Source: Sphingobacterium alkalisoli
Lineage (GTDB): Bacteria > Bacteroidota > Bacteroidia > Sphingobacteriales > Sphingobacteriaceae
Length of the DNA stretch: 64,000 nt
Direction: 5' to 3'
Assembly: GCF_005049105.1 (NCBI RefSeq)
Contig: NZ_SUKA01000002.1
Span: 1-64,000 of the forward strand
A model generated the notes under the pieces. It searched no databases. It was not told the DNA's origin and worked only from the letters and a program-made list of their open reading frames with translations. This document shows positions 25,401 through 33,956 of the stretch, one piece after another. The translations under genes were made by a program, and so were the position numbers. Every line of letters begins with the position of its first letter. Position 1 is the stretch's first letter.

Positions 25401-28133
25401 TTTACTGTAAACGGCAGTATAATCGATATTCTTGATCAAATTCCGATTGGAAGTAAGTATAGGGGGATTTTACATTATCAATTAGATCGAAAGATTTTTC
25501 CGGGAACTATTACCGAGATGACGGTCAACGAAAGATATAATATCTTGATAAATCAATTAGAAATACTTCAAAAAAATGGAAATGTGATAAGAGCTAGATC
25601 GTCATCGATTATCAAGCCAGATCCTGAAGGAATCGCTAGTACTTTTAAGCTTGTAACTGGAAATATGGTATTTAAGAATCCGATACAAACAAATTATGGC
25701 GGTGGAGTTAGAGTTGTTGCGATAGAGAATGCAAGTACTATCGGCGAAATCACAAGAACAACATATTCGTTTGCTAAATTTAATTCAGCGGTAAGCAGCG
25801 GAACCACATCCTATCTACCAACTATTTTACCCAGTCTTGATAATACGAAGTTGAGGGATGGATTCACACGAAAAGCAAAAGATTCATATAGGAAATGGTT
25901 GTATCAAGGGTTCGAAAAACTATATATTCTAGCAAGAGAGCTCCCTCCTCCAGCAGTTATGTATGAAAATGTGACAGTTTCCTCGTCGGTATTAAACGGG
26001 GATATGACTATGAGGTCCTATTCGGGTAAGACAGAATATACTTTCGATGTGTTAAGGGCAAATATGGTAGGCAGAAAACTTGTTAAAAATGAAATCTTAA
26101 CGAATACAGACGCAACTTCGGTCGGAGGAAAGGGGTATCGCAGGATGCAGAGCATGAAAAGATTTTTATCTTCTATAGGTAATTTGATGACTGTAAGATC
26201 TTATGGTGAGAATAATAAGTTGCTCAATGAAGTGACTAACCATTACTTACATGACGGCTTAAATAATCAACCTTTCGAAGGCTTTATGTCGCAGTATGAA
26301 TCTAGACTAGCGTCTTATAATTTCCAAGGACTATTAAAGGAAAGGGTCGTTGAGAGTAAGCGGCTATACCCAAAGGATAATGAAAATACATTCGATAGAT
26401 ACGTTGTGTTTAACGGTAAAGAAGAATATCCCTGTATACAAACAGGAACAACTGTACGAGATTTAATAAGCGGTGTAACTACGGTGACGCGGAATCTCAG
26501 TTTTGATTTTTATAACGGAAGCGTGACGGGTGTTTTAACTGAGGATGGGTATGGAAATCGATTTTTGACTGAGACGATGCCTGCATATCGTGTGTATCCG
26601 AAAATGGGTTTAAAGATAAATACATCAGGTAATGCGAATGCAAATATGCTAAGTCAGATCGCGGGTACTGTGGTTTATAAAGTAAATGAATCCAATAGCA
26701 AAGTAGCTGTGGTGAATGCAACGGCACAGGCGTGGAGTAATAAGATACCAGTACTTTTATCGGACGGAAGTACAATATTACAAGACAATGGTAGCTGGAA
26801 TGGTACAGGAGATGTGTGGCGAATGTCTGACAGTTATTCTTGGCTACAGAGTATTAGGACGTCAGACGGATTAACCCCAATCACACAGTTTAATGCTTTC
26901 ATTTGGGACAATCCTTCAACTTCACATGCAAACTGGCAAAGGACTGGAGCTATCACACTCTATGATGCGTATTCTAAACCATTGGAAGGTATTGATATCA
27001 ATGGAAACTATAGCGCGACGCGTATGGGGACAAAGTCTAGTAAGGTATATGTTACTGGAGGGTCTGCGAAATATACTGAACTAGCATTCAGCGGTGCAGA
27101 AGATGAGACTGTAAGCAGTAATAATCCATTGGAGGTACAGCGATCGGGTGCCACAGTGACGTCAGATGCCGCACATTCGGGCACAAAGAGTCTTTTACTG
27201 GGAACAAACCAACGTGGGTTTCAATATACTGTCCCGATAAGTAAGTTGACAGTAGGACGTGCTTACTCCGCGTCGGTCTGGGTAAAAGCCGGAACGTCTT
27301 CAGATACCAGGTTATATTACCAAGCAAACGGAGGCCCTGTTGTAAGTTCTATATCTTCATCCCAGTCGACAAAAAAGTCAGGCGATTGGACGTTGTTAAC
27401 TTTAAATATAAAAGCTCAAGATATCGATGGTTCGGGAAATCTAGCTGTATATGTGCAGAACAATGCTTCCGGAATAGTATACGTGGACGATTTTAGGTTT
27501 CAGCCTGTAGATGCGTCGTCGACAGCCTATGTCTACGATAATTTTTCCGGAGAATTGACGTATGTATTGGATAATAATAATCTTTTCACGAAATACGAGT
27601 ACGATCAGATGGGACGATTGAAAGCGACCTATATGGAGAAAATGGGAATGGGGGCGTTCAAGACTTCGGAATACCTGTATAATTATGGTAAACCGATTCC
27701 CGTAGAAGCGGATAATTACACAGTATATGCGCGTGTAGAAATTGAAAACTATTCCTATTATAACAATACTTATCCTCCATATAATGAAGGTTCCAGTGGT
27801 ACAAAGGCGGATATCTACATACGTTTTTACTGGGATATATCCTGTACATCGCCTGCACAGTTGCCTTCCAGTTTACCATTGACCTATGAAAATAGTTATA
27901 CTTCACAAGATCAATATGGTTCTTGGGGTGGTCAAAGTTCAATAAATATTATTGCTTCACAAGGGGTAAACTCCGTTTTAGTCGAACCACAAATTATAGT
28001 TTATGAACAGTATTCTTACTGGGAAAACCATACTATTGGGTTAGGAACCGAAGTGTATAATTACGATTACCGTCTGCTATCGCGTAATTCTTCAGGCCCT
28101 GGTTATTATACTCCTTTAGCTACTAAGTATTAA
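22470..28133 (+). CDS. Giant secreted YD-repeat scaffold protein (1887 aa)
   Basis: Signal peptide (to about residue 34). Residues 50-110 have the TcB/SpvB-like opening: LQTGDFTYNVPLLEVPGPEG, LSLSYHAGILPGED and WVGLGWTLNPGALNRSVNGY. Residues about 133-295 are an unusual Gly/Ser/Val-rich beta segment (VGVSVGLSGPVGNVGVGLDF). Residues about 1535-1690 look like a carbohydrate-binding-type jelly roll (AHSGTKSLLLG, GRAYSASVWVKAG, IVYVDDFRFQP). A YD repeat follows (TKYEYDQMGRLKATY), then 170 further residues. There is no RHS core or toxin tip. It shares its opening type and its place upstream of an RHS gene with the 953-aa protein at 5749. Surface location is inferred. Confidence 0.75.
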   Translation: MINSIRKLGYKKLAVCFLTIFVAELFSSPVALALTSGPTTPETSSFEPVDTTDMVNLQTGDFTYNVPLLEVPGPEGGYPLSLSYHAGILPGEDASWVGLGWTLNPGALNRSVNGYPDDWKNQVQVARDYWEGGTSTNYSVGVSVGLSGPVGNVGVGLDFSNDTYRGFGVGYSVSGVLAPQGSPLGLQMRLGVSPYGDAYANVGVGLSVGSRVTENMSVGANLNAGMEISNAGISSGFSAGVGVGAGHTKSGRTLGGSLLGATISSGGNKPSLSLGGLASTVHNSNAGNISTKSNGFSFGIPIWYGINLQLGYSKQRYWSDESMGKFVSGSLDPSIMETYLYVRSFDSYSLLDETSGKSIVDEPDPRRTLGGSYMDFDLYSVNAQGLGGNIRPYFFRGYVQSQNIHKNGKRYTTYDVSATDAPYNNDKPFFRFVNDFSNSFRQNEESVPLDPNPIYGNNDSNTGYGGGNKLAGSKHIEYYTLDNVPIKPRNAKGYNTSWVKGIEVNGNSAASTVRSGLTGGFSITNESGVTYHFSLPAYSYKEESYQERIPQDKGFAFNRQTKTEPYAYTWHLTAITGPDYRDRAPFGIVDENDWGYWVSFEYGRFSDRYVWRNPDIGFHQDEDNEFKGMSIGTKEVYYLNAIRTRSHIALFEKDIRLDGKSVSSDSYTKRSNQGSNAGSYGTNSVHSLKLNKIYLLNASDSSAVLSNSANSTTSSTCSNCEFLQHVIDRNDIDIVGRVNIEEKAVRIIDFHQDYSLAANTTNSFDGMSPNSKYGKLTLNGYEMRGKGGARLLPLTEFEYDFTDQEAPLHNVTFKSGSVFTSYEKIFNKGDMLYSADKRFAGVIESVTEENPVPSDPLGRAFYSFKIKNSTISHSNGQNISLRKTKNPPYAQSHKDHWGYYKSDYSSQEVEENYNMGKQTTSVSASGTDAWSLRKIKNAIGNSIKIEYESDTYEKAVFSEDISLIMNNPIKIDDYTVEFTVNGSIIDILDQIPIGSKYRGILHYQLDRKIFPGTITEMTVNERYNILINQLEILQKNGNVIRARSSSIIKPDPEGIASTFKLVTGNMVFKNPIQTNYGGGVRVVAIENASTIGEITRTTYSFAKFNSAVSSGTTSYLPTILPSLDNTKLRDGFTRKAKDSYRKWLYQGFEKLYILARELPPPAVMYENVTVSSSVLNGDMTMRSYSGKTEYTFDVLRANMVGRKLVKNEILTNTDATSVGGKGYRRMQSMKRFLSSIGNLMTVRSYGENNKLLNEVTNHYLHDGLNNQPFEGFMSQYESRLASYNFQGLLKERVVESKRLYPKDNENTFDRYVVFNGKEEYPCIQTGTTVRDLISGVTTVTRNLSFDFYNGSVTGVLTEDGYGNRFLTETMPAYRVYPKMGLKINTSGNANANMLSQIAGTVVYKVNESNSKVAVVNATAQAWSNKIPVLLSDGSTILQDNGSWNGTGDVWRMSDSYSWLQSIRTSDGLTPITQFNAFIWDNPSTSHANWQRTGAITLYDAYSKPLEGIDINGNYSATRMGTKSSKVYVTGGSAKYTELAFSGAEDETVSSNNPLEVQRSGATVTSDAAHSGTKSLLLGTNQRGFQYTVPISKLTVGRAYSASVWVKAGTSSDTRLYYQANGGPVVSSISSSQSTKKSGDWTLLTLNIKAQDIDGSGNLAVYVQNNASGIVYVDDFRFQPVDASSTAYVYDNFSGELTYVLDNNNLFTKYEYDQMGRLKATYMEKMGMGAFKTSEYLYNYGKPIPVEADNYTVYARVEIENYSYYNNTYPPYNEGSSGTKADIYIRFYWDISCTSPAQLPSSLPLTYENSYTSQDQYGSWGGQSSINIIASQGVNSVLVEPQIIVYEQYSYWENHTIGLGTEVYNYDYRLLSRNSSGPGYYTPLATKY

Positions 28134-28143
28134 TTCTGAAAAT

Positions 28144-28575
28144 ATGAAAAAGAAGCTTTTAATTATCATTTTTGTCGCTTTCACGCTGGCTTTTCAAAGT
28201 GTAAAACTTGTAGCGCAGACTTCCCCCAAGCAGTCAAATGCCAACGTTGTGAATCGTATCAAGGCAGACCTTGCTATTTCTTCAGAAAAAGCTGGAAAGC
28301 TACTAGACATCTTAACTAGTTTTGGAGAAAGTATTCAAGCGAATACAGCCGATTCTTCACTTTCTCCTAAGCAGAAGCAAAATAAAACCATTTCTCTTAT
28401 GAAAGAGCAGAACGAATCTATACAGCGCCTATTGACTGATGATGAATATAGGGTGTGGGTAAATCTAGGAAAAAAAAGAAGGGCAGCCAACACTTCAAGA
28501 AGTAAGACAAATGATCAGATGAATAAAAGATTTCCTTCTCAAATGAGGGGAGCAGTTCTAGATCAAAATCAGTAA
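28144..28575 (+). CDS. Small secreted Spy/CpxP-like protein
   Basis: 143 residues with a signal peptide (MKKKLLIIIFVAFTLAFQSVKLVAQ). The mature part is helical and basic, with LSPKQKQNKTISLMKEQNESIQRLLTDDEYRVW, the helical hairpin pattern of Bacteroidota Spy/LTXXQ-like periplasmic proteins. Spy is a periplasmic chaperone in E. coli. Sandwiched with 10- and 8-bp gaps between the 1887-aa scaffold gene and the RHS gene, it may assist their folding. The chaperone role is inferred from fold and place. Confidence 0.55.
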   Translation: MKKKLLIIIFVAFTLAFQSVKLVAQTSPKQSNANVVNRIKADLAISSEKAGKLLDILTSFGESIQANTADSSLSPKQKQNKTISLMKEQNESIQRLLTDDEYRVWVNLGKKRRAANTSRSKTNDQMNKRFPSQMRGAVLDQNQ

Positions 28576-28583
28576 GCATTGGT

Positions 28584-31500
28584 ATGATTTTAAAACAACT
28601 AAGAATTTTGAGAGATTGGAAGGAGATTTTAATCTTTTCGCTATGCCTTTCTATACTTTCACCAGTATGGGGCCAGAATATAAAAAGTACCGAGGCGCTA
28701 ACTTTTCCGGCTGCACCAGCCACTTCTTTGGTAATTGGCCAAGGTCAAGTTTTTAATGCGGTTAGCGGGAAATCTATTGTCCTCAGGACGGGAACCCATT
28801 TTCAGCAGGGAAGTCTGGTCAATTTAAAAATAGAAAACTCTTATACTATACCGTCAGCTCCGAGCAATCCAGCTTCTAATCTGGATATGAATTGGATTCA
28901 AACCCGTGGTTTCGACGCAAGCGGGTTAGTCATATCCGAACAAAAATCCTTCTATGACAATAACGGCAGAGCCTTGCAAGCTCAATATAAGGAAACTGAG
29001 AAAGGACATGTATTAGCCTCGCAGGTTGTCTACGACGCTGCGGGTAGAGCTTCGCTACAAACCCTGACGGCGCCGACCAATAATTCTGAATTTGCCTACA
29101 AGGCAGACTTTGTACAGAATACGTCGGGAACAGCTTATGATTTCAAGAATTTTGACCGTTACCAAAGTGGAGGGCCCTATATTGATAAAATCCACCAACC
29201 CGATCCTGTCGGAAGCAAGAACACCGTTGGAACACTCGGGTGGTATTACGGACCTAACAATTCCTGGGAGCCTTTTAATGATGTTACAGATTATCCGTAC
29301 AGTCGGCAAGCGTATGCGTACGATGGTTCAGGGATACCAACCAGATCTGGTGGTCCAGGCGATGCATATAGAATGGGAGCAGGGCATGAAGGATATATAT
29401 ATTCTGTGCCTGTAAACAATGAGTTGAGCCATTATTGGTCAGTTCGAAAGAAGATTTTTGACCAGACTGAGCTAGGGCAAAATTTAGACGGTAGTGCTGG
29501 CCAACCGGCACAAATGACCGTAGCCGTAGATGCTGACGGCAAGTCCTCGTTTACGATTAGTTTGGGTGGATCTGTTTTAGTATCAGGAAGTTTTGGTTCA
29601 GACCTTATGGTTGAGAACACTTTTACTTCTGGTCTGAATTATTTCGGATTACCTGAAAATGGTTCCATTTCGGTTTTTCCTGTTTTTAACGAACCTGTAG
29701 ATGTTGAAATTGACAATTTGATAACAGGTCAAAAGATTAATTATGTACAAGCGGGGAATAATATAATGCCAGGTTGGTATAGTTTTAAGAACAGATCGGG
29801 AAATCCAATAGTAATACAGACCAGCCTCGGATTCAAGGATTTGAGTTACAATTTTTATAACCAGCATGGTGAGCTTGTGGCTAGTATTGCTCCAGAAGGC
29901 GTTAAACAACTCATTGCAGGAGGTATCGGTAGCTATAGCCCTGCAAACAGGGAGACAATTCCATTCATTACCTTGTACAGATATGATAGACAGGGCCGTT
30001 TGGTCTGGCAGAAAAATCCCGACGAAGCAGGTGCCAGTGAGTTTGTATACCGAAAGGATGGAAACATTCGCTTTTCGCAGAATGCCAAACAGCGGGCAGA
30101 TGGCAGATTTAGCTACAGTAATTATGATATTCGGGGAAGGCTGATCGAAGTAGGTGAGTTTAAGCCATCTGGTACCACGCTTGCTTTCAACGCCGATCTG
30201 AGTACGGCCAGTGCGATGCGTAATATTTTGGAAGCCACAGACGTCTATGGCGGACTACCAAACGGTACGAAATACGATGTAGTGCGTTACAGGTATGATG
30301 TCCCTGATGCCACACATGGTAGCAATTATTACGCGCAGGATAGCTATTACCTCAGAGGCGCGGTAAGTGTCTCGGAAAAATATAGCAGTATAGTAAATAA
30401 TACAGCGAGCGAACAAAATCTGATCAGCAGGAGTTGGTTCAATTACAACGCAGAAGGACAGCTGGACTGGCAGATCAAATATGTGAACGGCCTAGGGTAC
30501 AAAACCACCGATTTCAGCTACGACGAATTTGGCGCCATGATCAAACAAGTTTACCAAAGGCATGTGCCTGCCGAGTTCATGGCTTACTATTATGAATATG
30601 ATAAAGATCGGAGACTGGCCACCGTATACACCAATACGGTAGATAATCCCAGTTCTAAGCTGGTGCATGCAAAATACCAGTATTATTTGCATGGCCCATT
30701 AAAACGTATTGAACTAGCGGGTAATTTACAGGGTATAGACTACGTTTATACTGCTGATGGTAAATTAAAAACCGTTAACCATGCAGAAAAAAGTAAAGAT
30801 CCGGGAAAAGATGGATCGGCCAATGATTTTGCTCCAGATGTTTTTGGTTTCAACCTTGAATATCATACGGGTGATTACAAGCGGGCGAACACCAATATAA
30901 CTAGCATACAAACAGGAGGTACACCACAGCGTTACTCGGGCTTAATGAATGGCATAAGCTGGCATTCCCTGAAACCATCTTCGGTAGCCGGACCAAATAA
31001 TCCTGTGATGAACACCTATGTGTACGATAGCAATTATCAACTGATGCAGAACAATTGGGGAGCACCGAATTTTACGGCAGGTTCTTTTACCGCTACAGCT
31101 AATGCCAATCAGGAGAAAAACTTAACATACGATGCACATGGAAATATTAAGACCCTGACACGGACGAATTCGAGCGGGTCGGTATTGGCAAACTATCAGT
31201 ACAACTATACGGCCAATACCAACAAACTTGCTAGTGTAAGCAATTACGCATCCTATACTTACGATGCCCTGGGACAACTGGCGAGTGAAACCAAAGGTAG
31301 CTTGAGCAAGTACCTGGACTATGATGCCTTCGGCAAGGTGACTAAAATCTATAGCGATGCAGCGAAAACCAATGCCGTCCTGAGTTTTGTTTATGATGAG
31401 GGTGGTAACCGTATTAAGAAACAGGATCACCTGCAGAATGTCACGACTTGGTATGTAGATGGCAACGTATACAACGGTAGCCAGCTGATCGAACAGCCCA

Positions 31501-32543
31501 TCCCGTCCGGGATCTTTTACCGTAGCGGGAATGTCTACCGTTATCAGCTAACCGATCATGTGGGTTCGGTGCGGGCTATCATTAACCGCAATAAACTGAG
31601 CAACGGCACAGCAGATGTCGTGTATTCGGCAGACTATTATCCATTTGGAAGCGAGTTACAGACTGCAGGTATACCATCACGCTATGGCTATCAGGGCGAA
31701 TATGCTGAAAAAGATGGTGAAACTGGTTGGAATAATTTCTATCTTCGTAATTACGATCCTGCGATAGGACGTTGGCTGAGTATCGATCCATATGGGCAGT
31801 ACTATTCGCCGTATGTAGGCATGGGCAATAATCCGGTGAGTGGATTTGACCCAGATGGAGGATGGAGCAAGGTGGGGGCGTGGATTCGTCGTATGGATTC
31901 CTGGATAGCAGGCGAAAGCCCCTCTAGGTTGATGAAGAGCGGTAGTGAATGGGGATTTAATACTCTTTCTGACGACGGTACTATCAGGGGACATTATACT
32001 GGAGGAGTTTCTTTAGGTCGGCAGTTTGCTGATAACACTCCTTTTGTTGGTACTAGTTTAAAAAGTGGTGATAAACTTGTAGCAGGAAATTATGGCGGTG
32101 CAGCGATAGATTTTGTACAAAGTGGATTAGAGTTATACATGATCGCATATGATCAAACCTCCAAAATCGCTAATGCTGTTCTACAAACTTTCTCAAAAAA
32201 TGTTGCCACTAAGACTGTAACATCTAGATTGCAAGCTCATGTCACAAGAGCTGCTCAAGAAGTAGATGCGCTTGGAGATGCTGCATTTACTATAAGACAA
32301 TTAAAAGCTCTTCAGCGACATCCAAATCTAAGGCCAATGTACAGGGGAAATCGTATTGATGTAAGAGCCAGAGGTTATATTGTAAATGATCCTGCATTAA
32401 AACACCTTAAAAGCAACTATTCAAGAGGTGCAGATTTCGTTGATCCTAAGACATTACAATGGTGGGATATAACTACACTAGGCGAGTGGCAAAATCATGT
32501 TAACAAATACGGGTCAGGAGGAACACTTTTATTGACACAATAA
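28584..32543 (+). CDS. RHS repeat protein with nuclease-like toxin tip (1319 aa)
   Basis: Signal peptide (to about residue 31, ending PVWGQ). A short N-terminal beta domain (SIVLRTGTHFQQGSLVNLKI) is followed by YD repeats (about 90-1010) and the RHS core (about 1015-1092), with YYPFGSELQ, LRNYDPAIGRWLSIDP and MGNNPVSGFDPDGG. The tip (1093-1319) changes to AT-rich codon use; its last 70 residues contain GNRIDVRARGY, GADFVDPKTLQWWDITTLGE and HVNKYGSGGTLLLT. I read this as a nuclease-type toxin domain (PD-(D/E)xK-like arrangement suspected). The pentapeptide-repeat gene 7 bp downstream fits an immunity protein. A broken copy of the core lies at 33551-33856. Confidence 0.85.
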   Translation: MILKQLRILRDWKEILIFSLCLSILSPVWGQNIKSTEALTFPAAPATSLVIGQGQVFNAVSGKSIVLRTGTHFQQGSLVNLKIENSYTIPSAPSNPASNLDMNWIQTRGFDASGLVISEQKSFYDNNGRALQAQYKETEKGHVLASQVVYDAAGRASLQTLTAPTNNSEFAYKADFVQNTSGTAYDFKNFDRYQSGGPYIDKIHQPDPVGSKNTVGTLGWYYGPNNSWEPFNDVTDYPYSRQAYAYDGSGIPTRSGGPGDAYRMGAGHEGYIYSVPVNNELSHYWSVRKKIFDQTELGQNLDGSAGQPAQMTVAVDADGKSSFTISLGGSVLVSGSFGSDLMVENTFTSGLNYFGLPENGSISVFPVFNEPVDVEIDNLITGQKINYVQAGNNIMPGWYSFKNRSGNPIVIQTSLGFKDLSYNFYNQHGELVASIAPEGVKQLIAGGIGSYSPANRETIPFITLYRYDRQGRLVWQKNPDEAGASEFVYRKDGNIRFSQNAKQRADGRFSYSNYDIRGRLIEVGEFKPSGTTLAFNADLSTASAMRNILEATDVYGGLPNGTKYDVVRYRYDVPDATHGSNYYAQDSYYLRGAVSVSEKYSSIVNNTASEQNLISRSWFNYNAEGQLDWQIKYVNGLGYKTTDFSYDEFGAMIKQVYQRHVPAEFMAYYYEYDKDRRLATVYTNTVDNPSSKLVHAKYQYYLHGPLKRIELAGNLQGIDYVYTADGKLKTVNHAEKSKDPGKDGSANDFAPDVFGFNLEYHTGDYKRANTNITSIQTGGTPQRYSGLMNGISWHSLKPSSVAGPNNPVMNTYVYDSNYQLMQNNWGAPNFTAGSFTATANANQEKNLTYDAHGNIKTLTRTNSSGSVLANYQYNYTANTNKLASVSNYASYTYDALGQLASETKGSLSKYLDYDAFGKVTKIYSDAAKTNAVLSFVYDEGGNRIKKQDHLQNVTTWYVDGNVYNGSQLIEQPIPSGIFYRSGNVYRYQLTDHVGSVRAIINRNKLSNGTADVVYSADYYPFGSELQTAGIPSRYGYQGEYAEKDGETGWNNFYLRNYDPAIGRWLSIDPYGQYYSPYVGMGNNPVSGFDPDGGWSKVGAWIRRMDSWIAGESPSRLMKSGSEWGFNTLSDDGTIRGHYTGGVSLGRQFADNTPFVGTSLKSGDKLVAGNYGGAAIDFVQSGLELYMIAYDQTSKIANAVLQTFSKNVATKTVTSRLQAHVTRAAQEVDALGDAAFTIRQLKALQRHPNLRPMYRGNRIDVRARGYIVNDPALKHLKSNYSRGADFVDPKTLQWWDITTLGEWQNHVNKYGSGGTLLLTQ

Positions 32544-32550
32544 ATACAAT

Positions 32551-33465
32551 ATGACAAAAAAATATTTAATTGAAAGATGGGAAGTGGAACCTCAATTGAG
32601 GTTTATCCTCAATAAGATTAATGATTTATTAAAAGGTGGAAATGTTCAATCACGAATTAATACATATGAATTTGTTGACGGAAAACTTGATTTAAGAGGC
32701 ATCATTATAAATGAAAGAACGATTGCAAAGTTAGAACTTCAAAATGCTGATCTTACATTTTCTTCATTTAAAGATTGTTGGATTGAGAATTCTTTATTTG
32801 AAAAATGCAATTTTGAAAAAGTAGATTTTTCAAAATTTTCAGATCATAAAAATATTTTCAAGGAATGTTATTTCAAGAATTGTAAATTTAATTATGCATC
32901 CTTAGGTGATGGAGGTACTAGCTTTTCAGAATGTGTCTTTGAGGACTGTAATTTTTTTAAAACAATTTTTATTAGACCTGAGTTTGTAGGGGTGTCTTTT
33001 AAAAATTGCAAGATTAACAGCATAGATTTTTTTGGATCATCATTTGAAAGTTGCTGTTTTGAAGGGAATTTGAAGGATATCTGGTTCAGAGGCGGATTTC
33101 CATTACAGGTTGACTATTCTAATTATGGAATACCTAAAAGAAATGAAATGAAAAATGTTTCATTTGTAAATGCAGAATTAGAAGATTTGACATTTAGTGA
33201 TAATTGTGATTTGTCATCTGTTAAAATTAAATCTTCTGATAAGTATTATAAATATGAAAGGTGGAAAGAAAGGCTTGAATTCTTAAAGATGGAGGATCGT
33301 AACTGGAGTGATAAAGAGAAAAAAGAAGCCGAAATTTTTGCGAATACCTATTTGGTTCATGCTAAAAATCAAGAGTGGCATATTATAAATAGAGAGGATG
33401 TTGAAAGAGATCATGGAAAGGATATCGCTTTAAAAATTATTAATCACTTAAATAACTTTCAATAA
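32551..33465 (+). CDS. Pentapeptide-repeat protein, candidate immunity protein
   Basis: 304 residues. Residues about 65-235 contain irregular pentapeptide repeats with Phe/Leu at the centre: LELQNADLTFSSFKDCWI, EKCNFEKVDFSKF, ECYFKNCKFNYASL, ECVFEDCNFFKT, FKNCKINSIDFF. These build a right-handed square beta-helix, which in gyrase-protecting proteins mimics DNA. The N- and C-terminal caps are helical. It is AT-rich. It begins 7 bp after the RHS gene whose tip looks like a nuclease, so a DNA-mimic or toxin-masking immunity role is a reasonable inference. Confidence 0.75.
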   Translation: MTKKYLIERWEVEPQLRFILNKINDLLKGGNVQSRINTYEFVDGKLDLRGIIINERTIAKLELQNADLTFSSFKDCWIENSLFEKCNFEKVDFSKFSDHKNIFKECYFKNCKFNYASLGDGGTSFSECVFEDCNFFKTIFIRPEFVGVSFKNCKINSIDFFGSSFESCCFEGNLKDIWFRGGFPLQVDYSNYGIPKRNEMKNVSFVNAELEDLTFSDNCDLSSVKIKSSDKYYKYERWKERLEFLKMEDRNWSDKEKKEAEIFANTYLVHAKNQEWHIINREDVERDHGKDIALKIINHLNNFQ

Positions 33466-33550
33466 AGTAATTGCCGATATGATGTGCAATATCGATTATT
33501 AGTGTATTTAATATGTGTTTATAAGCCACTCATGGCTTCGTCGCTTCGTG

Positions 33551-33856
33551 CTTTGTTACTATCCATTTGGTAGCGAACTACAGTATACCATCGCGTTATG
33601 GCTATCAGGGTGAATATGCTGAAAAAGATGGTGAACCAACGGAGTGGCTCATGAGGGCAATTAAAAATAGACACGTTCCGAATAAACAGGTTGGAATAAT
33701 TTCTATCTTCGTAATTATGATCCTGCGATAGGACGTTGGCTAAGTGTCGATCCGTATGGACAGGACAGTACTATTCGCCGTATGTAGGCATGGGTAATAA
33801 TCCGGTTAGCGGATTTGATCCAGATGGGGGATGGAGCAAGGTTCGAGCGTGGATTC
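33551..33856 (+). pseudogene. Displaced rhs core fragment
   Basis: The sequence follows the RHS-core coding part of the gene at 28584 (31640-31890) with about 90% identity but is broken: 8 bp are missing near 33580, about 55 foreign bases sit at 33636-33690 between the 'gatggtgaa' and 'ggttggaat' blocks, and a 4-bp insertion near 33762 shifts frame. It stops matching right after the WSKV-AW codons, where RHS tips diverge. It is a typical leftover of toxin-tip exchange. Confidence 0.85.
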
Positions 33857-33956
33857 CAAGGCTAGCGCTGGAATGTTTCCGGTGCTTTATGTTTCTTCCC
33901 TCATTTCCAGCTGCCTCTTACTTTTAATTATCGTGCGTTTTTATTATTTTAGGTAA

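Noticed and set aside
5749..32543. Type IX secretion C-terminal sorting domain on the YD/RHS proteins
   Set aside because: I looked at the four C-termini and found toxin tips or YD-type ends, not the Gly/Lys-rich sorting pattern.
33736..33927. A 63-codon plus-strand frame containing YYSPYVGMGNNPVSGFDPDG
   Set aside because: It is one frame of the broken rhs core fragment, not an independent gene.
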